Shown: one piece after another, positions 26,154 through 35,861 of the stretch
Layout: each line of letters opens with the position of its first letter
How positions within the stretch are numbered: the first letter of the stretch is position 1
Assembly: GCF_036967205.1 (NCBI RefSeq)
Contig: NZ_CP146022.1
Location: 7,254,001-7,318,000 of the forward strand
DNA length: 64,000 nucleotides
Direction: 5' to 3'
From: Streptomyces sp. Q6
GTDB lineage: Bacteria; Actinomycetota; Actinomycetes; Streptomycetales; Streptomycetaceae
Notes under the pieces: model-generated
What the model was told of the DNA's origin: nothing
Databases searched by the model: none
What the model saw: only the letters and a program-made list of their open reading frames with translations
Made by a program: the position numbers and the translations under genes

Positions 26154-28721
26154 ATGACCGCCGAGGATCTGACGCGCCATGTGTCCGACGCGGCAGGGCT
26201 GCGCGCACTCATCGAGGAACATCCGCCCGCCTCACTCGCCGCCCCGGAGGCCCGGGCCGCGCTCGTCCGGGCCCGCGACGCGCTGCGGGACGCGGAGGAG
26301 AGCGCCCGGTCGCCGTTCGGGATCGGCCTCGTCGGTGAGATGAGCGCGGGCAAGTCGCTGCTGCTCGGCGTCCTCCTCGGGCTGCCCGAGCTTCTGCCCG
26401 TCGGCGACGAGGCCGTCACCGGCAACGTCACCGTCGTCCAGGCCAGGCCCGCTCCCCGGGGCGGCCGCTCGCGCCAGACGTCCGTCCAGGTCGAGTACTT
26501 CGACGAGGCGCAGGCCGTCGAGTACCTGCGGCACCTGCGCGACGCGCTCGCCGACCAGTCCGCGGCCGCCGGGCTCGACGCCGACCTCGTCGGCAAGCTC
26601 CGCGGCATCCACCTCGACACCCCGGACTGCACCCCGCTCCTCGCCTTCCGCGACACCCACCTCGGCGGCGCCATCGGCGCGTCGCTCTCCGGCGTCCTCG
26701 ACGAACTCGCCCTGGTCTCGGCTGCGTTGGACAACGCCCGCCGCTCGGGAAGGCGCCTGTTCGGCACCTCCGCCGTGCTCGACGCCCAGCTCGCCGGAGC
26801 CGCCGTCGTACTGCCGGGACCGGCCGGACTCAGCGCCCCCGACCCCCGGCTCGAAGGCGGCGGACTCAGCGCGGAGATGCTGCGCGCCACCATGCCGCTG
26901 GTGCGGCGCGTCGTCCGCGAGGTCGAGGTCGACCGCGGCGTGTGGGACGTCACCCCGTTCCCCGGCGGCGAACTCCGCCTGATCGACTTCCCGGGACTCA
27001 ACAGCGCCTTCAGCGCCGTACGCGACGGATACGTGTGCGGCGTCGAACTGCGCACCGTGCACACCGTCCTCATCCTGCTCAAGACCACCAGCGGCGCCAC
27101 CGACACGCCCGAGCGGCTGCGCCGGATGTGGCTCGCCGCCCAGCGCGACGACGGGCTCCAGGGCTCGGTGCTCGCCGCCGTCAGCCGATTCCACGAACTG
27201 CCGGTCACCGAAGACCTGTTGAAGCCCTGGCTCGACGACGCAGACCGGTCGACGAGCCGCGAACGGCTCCTGGAGCGGGTCCCCGTCCTCGGCGAGCTGC
27301 TCGCGGGCGCCGAGCGCCTCGTCGCCCAGGGCCGCGGCGACCGCATCGTGTTCACCTCCGCCATGCGCGCCCTGCACGTCTCCGGACAACTGCGTGAGGT
27401 CGGACCCGGCTTCGTCAGCTCCCGCCACCTGGGCACCCAGCTCCCGCTCGCCAACGCGCGGGCCGCGGTCTGGCGCACCGTCGGCGACCGCCTGACGGCC
27501 GCGGGCGTCGGCGGCGCGCTCGGCGGCATGCTCACCGCGTTCGCCGACGACGGGGGCATCGGCCGGCTGCGCGACGCGCTGCTCGACCACGTCGGCGAAC
27601 ACGGCGTCGCCCTGCGTCTCGCCCAGCTCGACGGGCGGCGCCGCGAGGCCCGCGAAGCGCTCCGCGCACTCTGCGACGCGCTGACCTCCGGCGGCGGCGC
27701 GAAGGCCGACGCCGACGCCCAGACCCGGGTCAGCACCCAGCTCTTCGCCCTCAACACCGTATGGCGCGACGTCCGCGCCCGCGCCGCGACCGAACTGCTC
27801 GACGCCCGCGGGCTCACCCTGCCCCGTGACTCCACCGACACCCAGGAGCGCACCCTCTTCGAAGAGCTGGAGGCCGACGTCGCCGACCGGGTGTTCGCCT
27901 GGGAGTCGTGGCGGCGCCTGCTCGACGCCGTCCGCGACGCCCACGTCGACCCGCGCAGCCTGCCCGACGACCGACCGCCGCCCCTCACCTCGGACGACCT
28001 GTTCGCCGAGTTCCGCGACACCTGCCGCGACATCCAGTCCCGCAACGGGCCCCGGCTCCTCGCCGCCCTGGAACAGTGGCTCGTCGGCCACCAGCACCGG
28101 CTCGTCGCCATCGCCGGTGAACTCGGCGCCATCCTGACCCCGGACGCCTTCGCCCGGCTGAAGTCCGCGACACCCGCCGAGACCGACCTCCTCCTCGACC
28201 AGCTGCGACGGGCCACCACGCTCGGCTGGATGCGCGACGGCGCGGAGAAGGCGGTCCGCGAACAGCTCCCCGACGACAGCGGCGACCTGCGACTGCGCGC
28301 CCGCTTCCCGCTGCGCCTCGGCCAGGTGCTGCCCTGGCACCCCGACAGCAACGCCGCCGCGTACGCCCGGCACCAGACCACCGTGGCCCGCTACCGCAGG
28401 GACATGGCCGCCATGGTCCTGCACGAGTCGCTGGCCCGGCTCGCCGACGCCCAGCGCGCCGTGAGCGCCTGCCTCGTCTCCCAGGTCCACGCCTTCCTCG
28501 ACGAGATGAGCCGGGGCGACGTCACCAAGGCCCTGGTGCGCGCCGTGGCCGGCGAGGGCGCGCAGGCCCGGAGCTCCACCGGGTTCGCCGAGGAACTGCG
28601 GGCCCTCGCCCGTACCTCCGTCTACTGGTGGGAGCGCGACACCGGGCCCCTGGCCGCCCGGCTCGGCGACACCGGGACCGCCACCAGCTTCGAGGCCGTG
28701 CTCCATGTCGGAGGTGCGTGA
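26154..28721 (+). CDS. Dynamin-like large GTPase
   Basis: 855 aa. A short helical N-terminus is followed by a GTPase domain: G1 is VGEMSAGKS near residue 60, a G2 Thr lies in VTGNVTVVQ, and G3 is LIDFPGLN near 278. No clear N/TKxD G4 motif is seen, as in many bacterial dynamin relatives. The remaining 500 residues are mostly helical and rich in Arg, Glu and Ala, without transmembrane helices, so a stalk-like region is likely. ATG 26154 is preceded by GGAGGGGGAGGAC and is preferred over ATG 26049, which has no good site. The TGA overlaps the ATG of the Hsp70-like gene. The pair resembles the SrfC/SrfB proteins of enterobacteria in size and order. Function is unknown. Confidence 0.78.
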   Translation: MTAEDLTRHVSDAAGLRALIEEHPPASLAAPEARAALVRARDALRDAEESARSPFGIGLVGEMSAGKSLLLGVLLGLPELLPVGDEAVTGNVTVVQARPAPRGGRSRQTSVQVEYFDEAQAVEYLRHLRDALADQSAAAGLDADLVGKLRGIHLDTPDCTPLLAFRDTHLGGAIGASLSGVLDELALVSAALDNARRSGRRLFGTSAVLDAQLAGAAVVLPGPAGLSAPDPRLEGGGLSAEMLRATMPLVRRVVREVEVDRGVWDVTPFPGGELRLIDFPGLNSAFSAVRDGYVCGVELRTVHTVLILLKTTSGATDTPERLRRMWLAAQRDDGLQGSVLAAVSRFHELPVTEDLLKPWLDDADRSTSRERLLERVPVLGELLAGAERLVAQGRGDRIVFTSAMRALHVSGQLREVGPGFVSSRHLGTQLPLANARAAVWRTVGDRLTAAGVGGALGGMLTAFADDGGIGRLRDALLDHVGEHGVALRLAQLDGRRREAREALRALCDALTSGGGAKADADAQTRVSTQLFALNTVWRDVRARAATELLDARGLTLPRDSTDTQERTLFEELEADVADRVFAWESWRRLLDAVRDAHVDPRSLPDDRPPPLTSDDLFAEFRDTCRDIQSRNGPRLLAALEQWLVGHQHRLVAIAGELGAILTPDAFARLKSATPAETDLLLDQLRRATTLGWMRDGAEKAVREQLPDDSGDLRLRARFPLRLGQVLPWHPDSNAAAYARHQTTVARYRRDMAAMVLHESLARLADAQRAVSACLVSQVHAFLDEMSRGDVTKALVRAVAGEGAQARSSTGFAEELRALARTSVYWWERDTGPLAARLGDTGTATSFEAVLHVGGA

Positions 28722-31700
28722 TGGCTCTTGACGTGAAGTTCGTCCTCGACGACACCGTGGGCGGCCCGCCGTCCCAGCCGCTGCGTCCCGACGCCAACGG
28801 CCGCTACCGGATGCCCGCCGTGCGGCTCACCCCGCACGGGGGCCCGGTGCGCGTCGAGAGTCTGCGCTGCCGCGTCGAGGCCGACGCCGACGGCGCCGCC
28901 CCCGTGGCGGAGTGGCGCACCCAGGTCGCCGACGCCTGGCAGGCCGTCGCCCCCGACGGGCAGCGTCTCGCCCTGCCCACCGACATCCACGCCTGGCCCG
29001 TCGCCCACCCCGCCGGGGCGGCCGACGGCATCGTGCGCCTGGTCTGCGACGTCGCGTACGCGCCCGTGCCCGAAACACCCCACGCCACGGCGGAGTTCGC
29101 GGCCGCCGGGCTCACCCCCGCCGACGCCGTCCAGCACGCCCACGCCCGCGTCACCCTCGCCTTCGCCCGGCCCGCCCTCGCCATGCCGGCCGCCCCGCCG
29201 CCACCCACCGCCGTACCGGACACCGACCGCTACCTGGGGCACGCCGCCATCGACTTCGGCACCTCCAACTCCACCGTCACGCTGTACGACGCGCTCATCC
29301 ACACCAGCCAGCCGTTCTCCGCCTCGCAGGTGCAGCGGCTGCGCACCGGGATCCTCACCCGGGTGCTCGCCGCGCCCTGCCCCCCGGTCGTCGCCGGGGA
29401 ATGGGAGTCCGTCCTCGCGCTGACCGCCGCCGAACTCGACGGGACCCTCGCCACGACCGCCCGCGGCGACCGGGCCGCGGCGATCGCCGGACACCTCGGC
29501 TCCGCGACCGACTCCGACGGCCTGTTCCGGTTCTGCCTGCTGCTCGAACAGCGGCTGCCCGACTGCTCGCGCACGCTCCGCCACGAACTGGCCCAGCGCC
29601 TCTACCGCTGCTACGACGACGCGTTCAGCGACCCGCCGCTCGAAGCCATGCGGCTGTTCCGCGTCGACCTCGGCGACGGCAGCCACGAAGTCCCCAGCCG
29701 CATCGAGGTACTGGGCACCGACCCGCTGGCGGTGCGCCTCGGCGACCCCGAGGGGCTGCCCGCGCCGCGCACCGCCACCTCCACGGGCACGCTCTCCGGC
29801 ATCCTCGGGCAGCAGCCGCTGGCCGCCTACCGAGGACTCAAGCTGCGGCTCGGCGACTCCCGGCCCCTGACGGACCTGCCCGGCACACCGCCGCCCACCC
29901 CGGACGACCTCATCCAGGCCGGACTCGGGTTCCTCGTGGACCGTGCCGACCGCTACATCCGGGCCCACGCGGGCGGCAGCCTCGGCTCGGGCACCCTCGA
30001 CGACGTCGCCCTCACCTACCCGACCGTCGCCACCCCCGACGTACGCCGCGCCCTGTACTCGCTGGTCTCCGAAGGACTCGGCATCAGCCGGGTCTCCATG
30101 CACTTCGACGAGGCCGTCGCCGCCGTCATGTTCTTCGTCATGCGGGACTTCGGCGGCGACCTGAACGTCGGCGTCGAGGCGTTCCGCGCCCGCTCCCGCC
30201 CCCACCCGGCCGAGGCCGCCACCTGGGTGCAGAACATCTTCATCCTCGACATCGGCGGCGGCACCACCGACATGGCCCTGGTCACCCTGACCCTGCGGGA
30301 CACCACACCCGCCGCCGTCCTGGAGCGGCCCGACGCCGACCGCCTCGGCCGGCACTACACGCTCGTCCCGACCGTGAGCGGCTCCAGCGGCCACACCCGG
30401 CTCGGCGGCGACCTGCTCACCCTGACCGTCTTCCACTGGCTCAAGGCGTCCCTCGCCGACCGGCTCATCGCCCGCCGCCCCGACGCCTACCGCACGGCGC
30501 TCCAGACGGAGCGGGCGCCGTACCTCGACGACAGCGGCACGTACCTGGCGGGGCGCCTCGCCCGGGACGTGCACGCCGACGACGCCGACGTGCGCGCCGT
30601 CGCCCGCAGGCTCGTGGAGGCCGTCGTCCCCACCCACTGGAAGGACGCCCCCGGCTCCGAACAGGAGCAGCGCCGCTGGCACTTCGAACAGCTGTGGAAA
30701 CTCGCCGACCAGGCCAAGATCCACCTCGGCGGATCCGACCAGAGCGGCCCGCAGCCGCCCTCCCCGACGGTCTTCGGCGAACAGGAACTGTCCGGCGTGC
30801 TCGGCAGCCTCGGCCACGGTGACCTCGTCGAGACCGTCGGCGCCGAGGGCCCGCTGAGCTTCGAGCTCGACGCCGCCACCTTCGGCAGGCTCATCCGCGG
30901 CCACCTGGCCAACGTCGTCGACCTGGCCACCGGCATGCTCACCCAGCGGCTGACCCAGCAGCAGAGCAACGAACCGCTGGACCGGATCGTGCTCACCGGC
31001 AAGACCAGCGCCATGCCGATGGTGCGCGAGGCACTCGTCCAGGGGCTCGGCCGGGACGGGAAACTGGACTGGGACCCGGCCACCATCGAGGTGGAGCGGG
31101 CCTACGCGAAGACCGCGACCTCGATCGGCGCCGCCTGGGCCGAACACGTACGCCAGACCGCGTTCGACCCCGAAGGGTCCGTCCCCGCACTCGAACAGGG
31201 CCGCACCGTCGTCCAGGTGGACGTCGACAACCTCTTCTTCGCGCTGCCCTGCGCCTTCATGCACGGCCTCCAGCTCGGCGCCGGAGACCTTCCGCTGTTC
31301 CACGCCAACGAGGAGCTGTACCACCTCGTCCACACCGAAGGGGTGCCGCCGGTCCTCGCCGTGCGCAGCGCGGAGCCGGCCCGCCTCACCGAGACCGTCA
31401 GCGTCGTACGGGTCCGCGAGGGCAACCAGGGCAACATCACCTGGGGCCAGTTCAAGTGCCCCGAGATCGGCAAGCAGCTGCCGGACATGCCCCCGGGCAG
31501 CGTCCTCGACCCGGCGATCTGGCCGCACCTGATCAACATCCGCTTCGAGGTCGCCGCCGATCTCGACGTGTTCGGCTACCTGTCGTACGGCACACCCCAC
31601 TACGTCGTCCCCTCCGGCGGCGAACCGTACGTGGACGTGTGGAGCCGCCTCCGCAAGGCCGGACTCCTCAAGGACGACCAGCCGCCCGCCGTCCTCCCGT

Positions 31701-32158
31701 TCTCCCTGTACGTGGGCCGCACCATCGCCGGCTCGGCGCAGGCGGCCGAGGGCACCGACCCCGTCTTCACCGGCGGCGCGCTCTTCGACCAGACCTTCCA
31801 CGACACGGCCGACGACCCGGGCCCCGGCCGCGCCGGACTGCTCAGCCGCCATCTGCCGCTGCCCCAGGGCAACGGCGAGTGGGAGTTCTCGGTCGCGGCC
31901 GAGGGCGAGGACGGCGAGCAGGTCATCACGGTCGGACGCCTGCCGAGCCCGCCCGCCGCACCAGGGATGCGCACCCGCTACCGCGCCACGCTCGACGAGG
32001 CCGGACTGCTGCGCGTGCACGCCGCCGAACTGCCGTACTGGCCCGCCCGCGACCTGCTGCACGTCCAGCGGGAACCGGGCCGGGTGCTCCGGCACCGGAT
32101 GACCGTGCAGGACAAGAACCGGGACGAGCAGGACGACCCGTTCGCGGGACTGCAATGA
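28721..32158 (+). CDS. Giant Hsp70/actin-fold ATPase (SrfB/DnaK-like)
   Basis: 1145 aa, far longer than DnaK (about 610). About 170 N-terminal residues form a separate beta-rich region. Next comes an actin/Hsp70 ATPase core: phosphate-1 AAIDFGTSNSTVTLYD (near 176), phosphate-2 IFILDIGGGTTDMALV (near 507) and an adenosine-type motif RIVLTGKTSAMPMVREAL (near 760). Large insertions separate these, and a C-terminal region of about 350 residues replaces the DnaK substrate domain. No chaperone partner (DnaJ, GrpE) is encoded nearby. ATG 28721 overlaps the stop of the GTPase gene and follows GGAGG; the stop overlaps the ATG of the third gene. The triad therefore probably forms one complex. Its substrate or role cannot be read from sequence. 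Confidence 0.78.
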   Translation: MALDVKFVLDDTVGGPPSQPLRPDANGRYRMPAVRLTPHGGPVRVESLRCRVEADADGAAPVAEWRTQVADAWQAVAPDGQRLALPTDIHAWPVAHPAGAADGIVRLVCDVAYAPVPETPHATAEFAAAGLTPADAVQHAHARVTLAFARPALAMPAAPPPPTAVPDTDRYLGHAAIDFGTSNSTVTLYDALIHTSQPFSASQVQRLRTGILTRVLAAPCPPVVAGEWESVLALTAAELDGTLATTARGDRAAAIAGHLGSATDSDGLFRFCLLLEQRLPDCSRTLRHELAQRLYRCYDDAFSDPPLEAMRLFRVDLGDGSHEVPSRIEVLGTDPLAVRLGDPEGLPAPRTATSTGTLSGILGQQPLAAYRGLKLRLGDSRPLTDLPGTPPPTPDDLIQAGLGFLVDRADRYIRAHAGGSLGSGTLDDVALTYPTVATPDVRRALYSLVSEGLGISRVSMHFDEAVAAVMFFVMRDFGGDLNVGVEAFRARSRPHPAEAATWVQNIFILDIGGGTTDMALVTLTLRDTTPAAVLERPDADRLGRHYTLVPTVSGSSGHTRLGGDLLTLTVFHWLKASLADRLIARRPDAYRTALQTERAPYLDDSGTYLAGRLARDVHADDADVRAVARRLVEAVVPTHWKDAPGSEQEQRRWHFEQLWKLADQAKIHLGGSDQSGPQPPSPTVFGEQELSGVLGSLGHGDLVETVGAEGPLSFELDAATFGRLIRGHLANVVDLATGMLTQRLTQQQSNEPLDRIVLTGKTSAMPMVREALVQGLGRDGKLDWDPATIEVERAYAKTATSIGAAWAEHVRQTAFDPEGSVPALEQGRTVVQVDVDNLFFALPCAFMHGLQLGAGDLPLFHANEELYHLVHTEGVPPVLAVRSAEPARLTETVSVVRVREGNQGNITWGQFKCPEIGKQLPDMPPGSVLDPAIWPHLINIRFEVAADLDVFGYLSYGTPHYVVPSGGEPYVDVWSRLRKAGLLKDDQPPAVLPFSLYVGRTIAGSAQAAEGTDPVFTGGALFDQTFHDTADDPGPGRAGLLSRHLPLPQGNGEWEFSVAAEGEDGEQVITVGRLPSPPAAPGMRTRYRATLDEAGLLRVHAAELPYWPARDLLHVQREPGRVLRHRMTVQDKNRDEQDDPFAGLQ

Positions 32159-33239
32159 GCACCGGGGCGGACCCCCAGGAGTGGCCCGCGCTCCAGCAAC
32201 TCCTCGCCCAGCAGCGGACGGTGGCCGGAGCCGTCACCGTCGCCGCCGTCGACGCGCTGCGCGCCACCCTGCGCGCCTGCCTCGCCGCGGCCCCGGGCGA
32301 CCCCGGCGTGCCCGCGGGCACCCGGCTCCTCGCCGACCTCGACGCGCTGCGCGCCGAACGGGGACGCGACGAGCCCGTCCTGCGGCTGCGCCCGGCGCCC
32401 GCCGAAGCCGCCCCCGCCACCGGCCTGGCCGCGCTCGCCGCCGAACTCGCCAAGTCCCCTGTCGTCGAGGACTACGCGCCCGGCGCGGCACCCCGGGCGC
32501 CGGCGGTCCCGGCGACGAGGACGGGCTGCGCCGCTGGTTCCATCTGACGCTGCTGCGGCTGCCCGCCCGGCACGCGGCGGGCTGGCGGGCCCGCGCCGCC
32601 CAGGCCGACCCGCCGACCGACGGCCCCTGGGACACCCTGCCCGGCCTGCGCGACGAAGAGCTCCTGCCGCCCGCCCCCGACGGCAGGAAGGGCCTGCGGG
32701 TCAGCCGCACCGAGGGCGCGGGACTGCGCGAACTCGGCGAACTCGCCATCGCCCTCGGGGCGTTGGACGAGAGCCTGTGCCACCTCCTCGACGGCCTGTG
32801 GACCGGCGGCTCCGCCCTGCTGTGCGAACCCGGCGTACGCAGTGTGTACGCCGCCGAACTCGCCCGCCGCGCCGACGCCGTGGACCGCGCGCCCACCGAG
32901 GGGCCCGAGCAGGTGCGCGCCCGCGCCCGCGCCGCCGAGGCCCTGTGCTCCGTCGTCCACCTCCCGCCCGGCGCCCCCGGCAGCTGGTGGCACCGCTACG
33001 CCGAGGACGCCGCCGGTATCGCGCTCGACGCGGCCCGCGCGGCGCGGGCCGCGGGACACGACGTCGAGGCGTTCCTGCCCGCCGGGCCCTACCGCGAGGC
33101 CCACCGCCACACCCGGGCCGACGACGTACGTCTGACGGCGGGCGGCCGGCCCGGCGAGACCCTCGCCTGCCTGCGCCTGTGGCTGCGGGTGGGCGACCAG
33201 GTCTACCCCGGCCGGGTCGTGTACCGGGGCGACGCATGA
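32155..33239 (+). pseudogene. Third gene of the GTPase/Hsp70-like operon, unknown, frameshifted
   Basis: Reconstructed length about 361 aa. The first part (from ATG 32155, overlapping the upstream stop as ATGA) is Ala/Arg-rich and helical (EWPALQQLLAQQRTVAGAVT). The second part, in another frame, reads DGLRRWFHLTLLRLPARHAA, LRELGELAIALGALDESLC, GSWWHRYAEDAAGIAL and ends LRLWLRVGDQVYPGRVVYRG. Adding one base in the CCCC/GGG run at 32491-32497 joins them. I recognise no domain. The conserved arrangement behind the GTPase and Hsp70-like genes suggests a subunit or adaptor of the same system, similar in position to SrfA, but the similarity is not shown. It converges on the beta-lactamase-family gene. 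Confidence 0.65.
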
Positions 33240-33255
33240 CGACCGCGACGGGCGA

Positions 33256-34401
33256 CTACCGCAGGGCGTCGGCCCCGTACGCCCAGAAGTCCCGCATGAT
33301 CCGCTGCGGCGCCGGACCGCTCATCGCGTACTGGGTGAGCAGCACCGTCACGGCCCCGGTCGACGGGATCAGGTGCGCGGCCGTGCCGGTGCCGCCGACC
33401 CAGCCGTAGCGGCCCGGGATCTGCCAGGGGTCGCGCGGCTCGACGTCGACGGAGCCGCCGAAGCCCCAGCCCTGCCCCTGGGTGAACAGCTCGCTCGCCC
33501 CGCGCTGCTGGTCGGTGAGGTGGTCGGTGGTCATCAGGCGGACCGAATCGGCGGACAGGAGCGTGCCGCCGCCGTCGAGCAGCATCCGGGCGAACGCCCA
33601 CCAGTCGTCCGCCGTGGAGACCAGCCCGCCCGCGCCGGAGGGGAACGCGGGCAGGCTGCTCCACTGGCCGTCCGGGGTGTCGACGCGCCGGGCGCCACCG
33701 TCGGCCGTGGGCACGTACGAGCTGGTGAAGCGGTCGCGCTGGGCGGCCGTCACTTCGAAGCCGGTGTCGCGCATGCCGAGCGGCTCGAAGATCCGCTCGG
33801 CGAAGAACTGCGGGAGCGGGGTGCCCGAGGCCCGCGCGATCAGGACGCCCTGGATGTCGGAGCAGGTGTTGTACAGGTAGGCCTCGCCCGGCTGGTGCAG
33901 CAGCGGGACGCCGGCCAGCGCCGCGAGCCAGGTGTCCGGCTCCGGCAGGCGCTGCGGCGCGTGCGGGTCCATCAGCGGGAACAGCGCCTGCATGGCGGGC
34001 AGCGAGAAGTCCGAGGAGAACCCCCAGCCCGCCCGGAACGTGAGCAGGTCCTCGACCGTGATCGGCCGGTTCGCGGGCACCACGTCCTCGACCGGCCCGG
34101 CCGGCTCGCGCACCACGTTCGGCGACGCCAGTTCGGGCAGCCAGTGCGCGATCGGTGCGTCGAGGGCGAGCCTGCCCTCCTCGATGAGCATCATCACGGC
34201 CGCGGCCGTGATCGGCTTGGTGAGGGAGGCGATGCGGAAGATCGAGTCGCGGGCCATCGGCGCGGTGCCCTCCGCGTCGGTGTGCCCGACGGCCGCCACC
34301 TCGACCCGGTCGCCGCGGGCCACCAGGCCCACGGCGCCCGGCACCGGCCCTTTCGTCACGTGCGGAGCCAGAACGTCGGTGAGCGTGGTGCTGTCGGTCA
34401 T
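33256..34401 (-). CDS. Serine hydrolase, beta-lactamase/penicillin-binding (class C-like) family
   Basis: 381 aa. The catalytic Ser-x-x-Lys is in FRIASLTKPI (near residue 60) and the Tyr-x-Asn element is in EAYLYNTCSDIQ (near 170). A His/Gly element YGWVGGTGTAAH lies near the end, as in esterase-like class C relatives. There is no signal peptide, so it is probably cytoplasmic and more likely an esterase or peptidase than an antibiotic resistance enzyme. ATG 34401 follows GGAGGG. It sits 59 bp downstream of the oxidoreductase-like gene on the same strand and could be the last gene of the lipid-peroxidation operon. Confidence 0.82.
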   Translation of the reverse strand: MTDSTTLTDVLAPHVTKGPVPGAVGLVARGDRVEVAAVGHTDAEGTAPMARDSIFRIASLTKPITAAAVMMLIEEGRLALDAPIAHWLPELASPNVVREPAGPVEDVVPANRPITVEDLLTFRAGWGFSSDFSLPAMQALFPLMDPHAPQRLPEPDTWLAALAGVPLLHQPGEAYLYNTCSDIQGVLIARASGTPLPQFFAERIFEPLGMRDTGFEVTAAQRDRFTSSYVPTADGGARRVDTPDGQWSSLPAFPSGAGGLVSTADDWWAFARMLLDGGGTLLSADSVRLMTTDHLTDQQRGASELFTQGQGWGFGGSVDVEPRDPWQIPGRYGWVGGTGTAAHLIPSTGAVTVLLTQYAMSGPAPQRIMRDFWAYGADALR

Positions 34402-34460
34402 CGGGGTCACCCTCCGGTCGGACGCGGATGCGTACGAGAAGGGTGACTCCCGAAGCGTGA

Positions 34461-35861
34461 TCAACTCATCGGTTCGCCGTCGGCGTCCCACAGCGTGTCG
34501 TGGGCGCGGTGCGCGTCCGTCAGACCGTTCGTGAAGAAGCGCTCGTAGTACTCGCCCTCCACGTGGTGGGCCTGGAGCCAGATCCCGGGTACGTGGATGG
34601 CGTCCGTGTGCGCGGGGAAGCGGCGGTGCGTCGACAGGATGTACGTACAGATGTCACGGGCGCAGTCGATGACGCGCTCGTCGTACTCGCCGGCCTCCGC
34701 GAGGTACCGCTGGCCGTAGTCCTCCTTGTAGATCCGGGTGAAGACGTCCTTGTCCCCGTACGTGCCGCCGGAGCCGAACTTCCCGTCGATGACCGCGTCC
34801 ACCGCGTCCGACATCGACGCGTGCGCGGGCGGGCAGGCCGCGGCGATCAGCGGCTCGCCGGTCGCCGGGTCGGCGATGCCCACCGGGTGCGAGCGCAGCG
34901 TCGCGTACTTCGGCAGCGGGACGTGCCAGCGCCACAGGTCGGCCGGGCGCCAACGCGGCGTGACGTACGTGAAGCCGAGCATGTTCCCGTACGTCTTCCT
35001 GAACTTCGGGTCGCCCAGGGCGATCTGCGGGTTGATGGAGGCGTGGATCCAGGCGCCGAGGCCCATCGCCTCCGCCGTCAGCATCACCGTCTGGAGGAGG
35101 AGGTCCGCCTCGATCTGGGTGCGCATCGGGCCGAGCGCGCCGAGCGGCAGTTTCAGCTCCTTGTTCAGGAAGCCGTTGTCGATCCACTTCTTCACGCCCG
35201 CGGGACGGTACAGGTTGCGGTCGTCCACGACGGTCGGCCGGGCGCCGTCCGGCTGCGTGAGCAGGTACATCAGGGCGTTGATGTACTGGTGCGAGAGGTC
35301 GACCACCGGGAACAGGACCGTGGTGCCCGGCAGGTTCGACAGGAAGCGGTTCGAGTCCAGGTAGGCCGGGAAGTCGCGCAGCCCCTCGGCGACGTCCAGG
35401 CGGTGGTCGAGGACCTTCACCTTCGCCTGCCGCGCCCGCTCCACCAGCGTCGCCGCCTCGAACGGCTCCTGGGGCGCGGGCGGCAGCTTGCGCAGGAAGT
35501 ACGTACCGCTGTCGTTGATGAGGAAGAAGTACGTGCCCTGCGCGTTGTCGGGGCTGCCCGCCGTGCGGCCCGTCATCGTCAGGTTGGGCTTGGCCATGAT
35601 GGGCTCGCCGTCGCGCGGGTCCTCGAACGGGCGGTCCGGCATGGTCAGTCCGGTGGAGCCGGTGACCGCGATCAGCACCGCCTCCTCCAGTTCGCTCAGC
35701 GGCTCGGCCCGGTGCGGCGAGCGGTAGCTCATCGATCCGGCCGACACCGAAGCGCCCCGGGAGACCCGGTGGGTACGGCGGCGCCAGACCGTCTTCAGGA
35801 ACGGGCGGGTGAGCAGGTCGTCCAGGCCCTGGTGGCCCGACGAACCGTCAACTGTCGGCAT
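34461..35861 (-). CDS. Unknown protein, possibly nitroreductase-fold
   Basis: 466 aa. I do not recognise this family with certainty. Two stretches resemble nitroreductase-type flavoproteins: LSELEEAVLIAVTGSTGL (near 60) and LLLQTVMLTAEAMGLGAWIH (near 265). The remainder includes aromatic and His-rich segments (PRWRPADLWRWHVPLPKY, GIWLQAHHVEGEYYERFF). There is no signal peptide or membrane helix. The gene overlaps the end of the catalase-like/dioxygenase gene by 14 bases, so the two are translated together and the product probably acts on, or supports, the product of that enzyme. A shorter start at 35732 is possible. A reductase role for a lipid hydroperoxide is only inferred. Confidence 0.6.
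   Translation of the reverse strand: MPTVDGSSGHQGLDDLLTRPFLKTVWRRRTHRVSRGASVSAGSMSYRSPHRAEPLSELEEAVLIAVTGSTGLTMPDRPFEDPRDGEPIMAKPNLTMTGRTAGSPDNAQGTYFFLINDSGTYFLRKLPPAPQEPFEAATLVERARQAKVKVLDHRLDVAEGLRDFPAYLDSNRFLSNLPGTTVLFPVVDLSHQYINALMYLLTQPDGARPTVVDDRNLYRPAGVKKWIDNGFLNKELKLPLGALGPMRTQIEADLLLQTVMLTAEAMGLGAWIHASINPQIALGDPKFRKTYGNMLGFTYVTPRWRPADLWRWHVPLPKYATLRSHPVGIADPATGEPLIAAACPPAHASMSDAVDAVIDGKFGSGGTYGDKDVFTRIYKEDYGQRYLAEAGEYDERVIDCARDICTYILSTHRRFPAHTDAIHVPGIWLQAHHVEGEYYERFFTNGLTDAHRAHDTLWDADGEPMS

Noticed and set aside
28622-32155. 1177-codon leftward frame opposite the Hsp70-like gene
   Set aside because: It is an antisense frame, with Val/Gly/Glu-rich repeats and no motif. The + strand has ATPase motifs, overlapping starts and ribosome-binding sites.
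33256-34401. Antibiotic-resistance beta-lactamase
   Set aside because: The SxxK and YxN elements are present, but there is no signal peptide and the context is lipid metabolism; esterase-like members of the family are more frequent in such settings.
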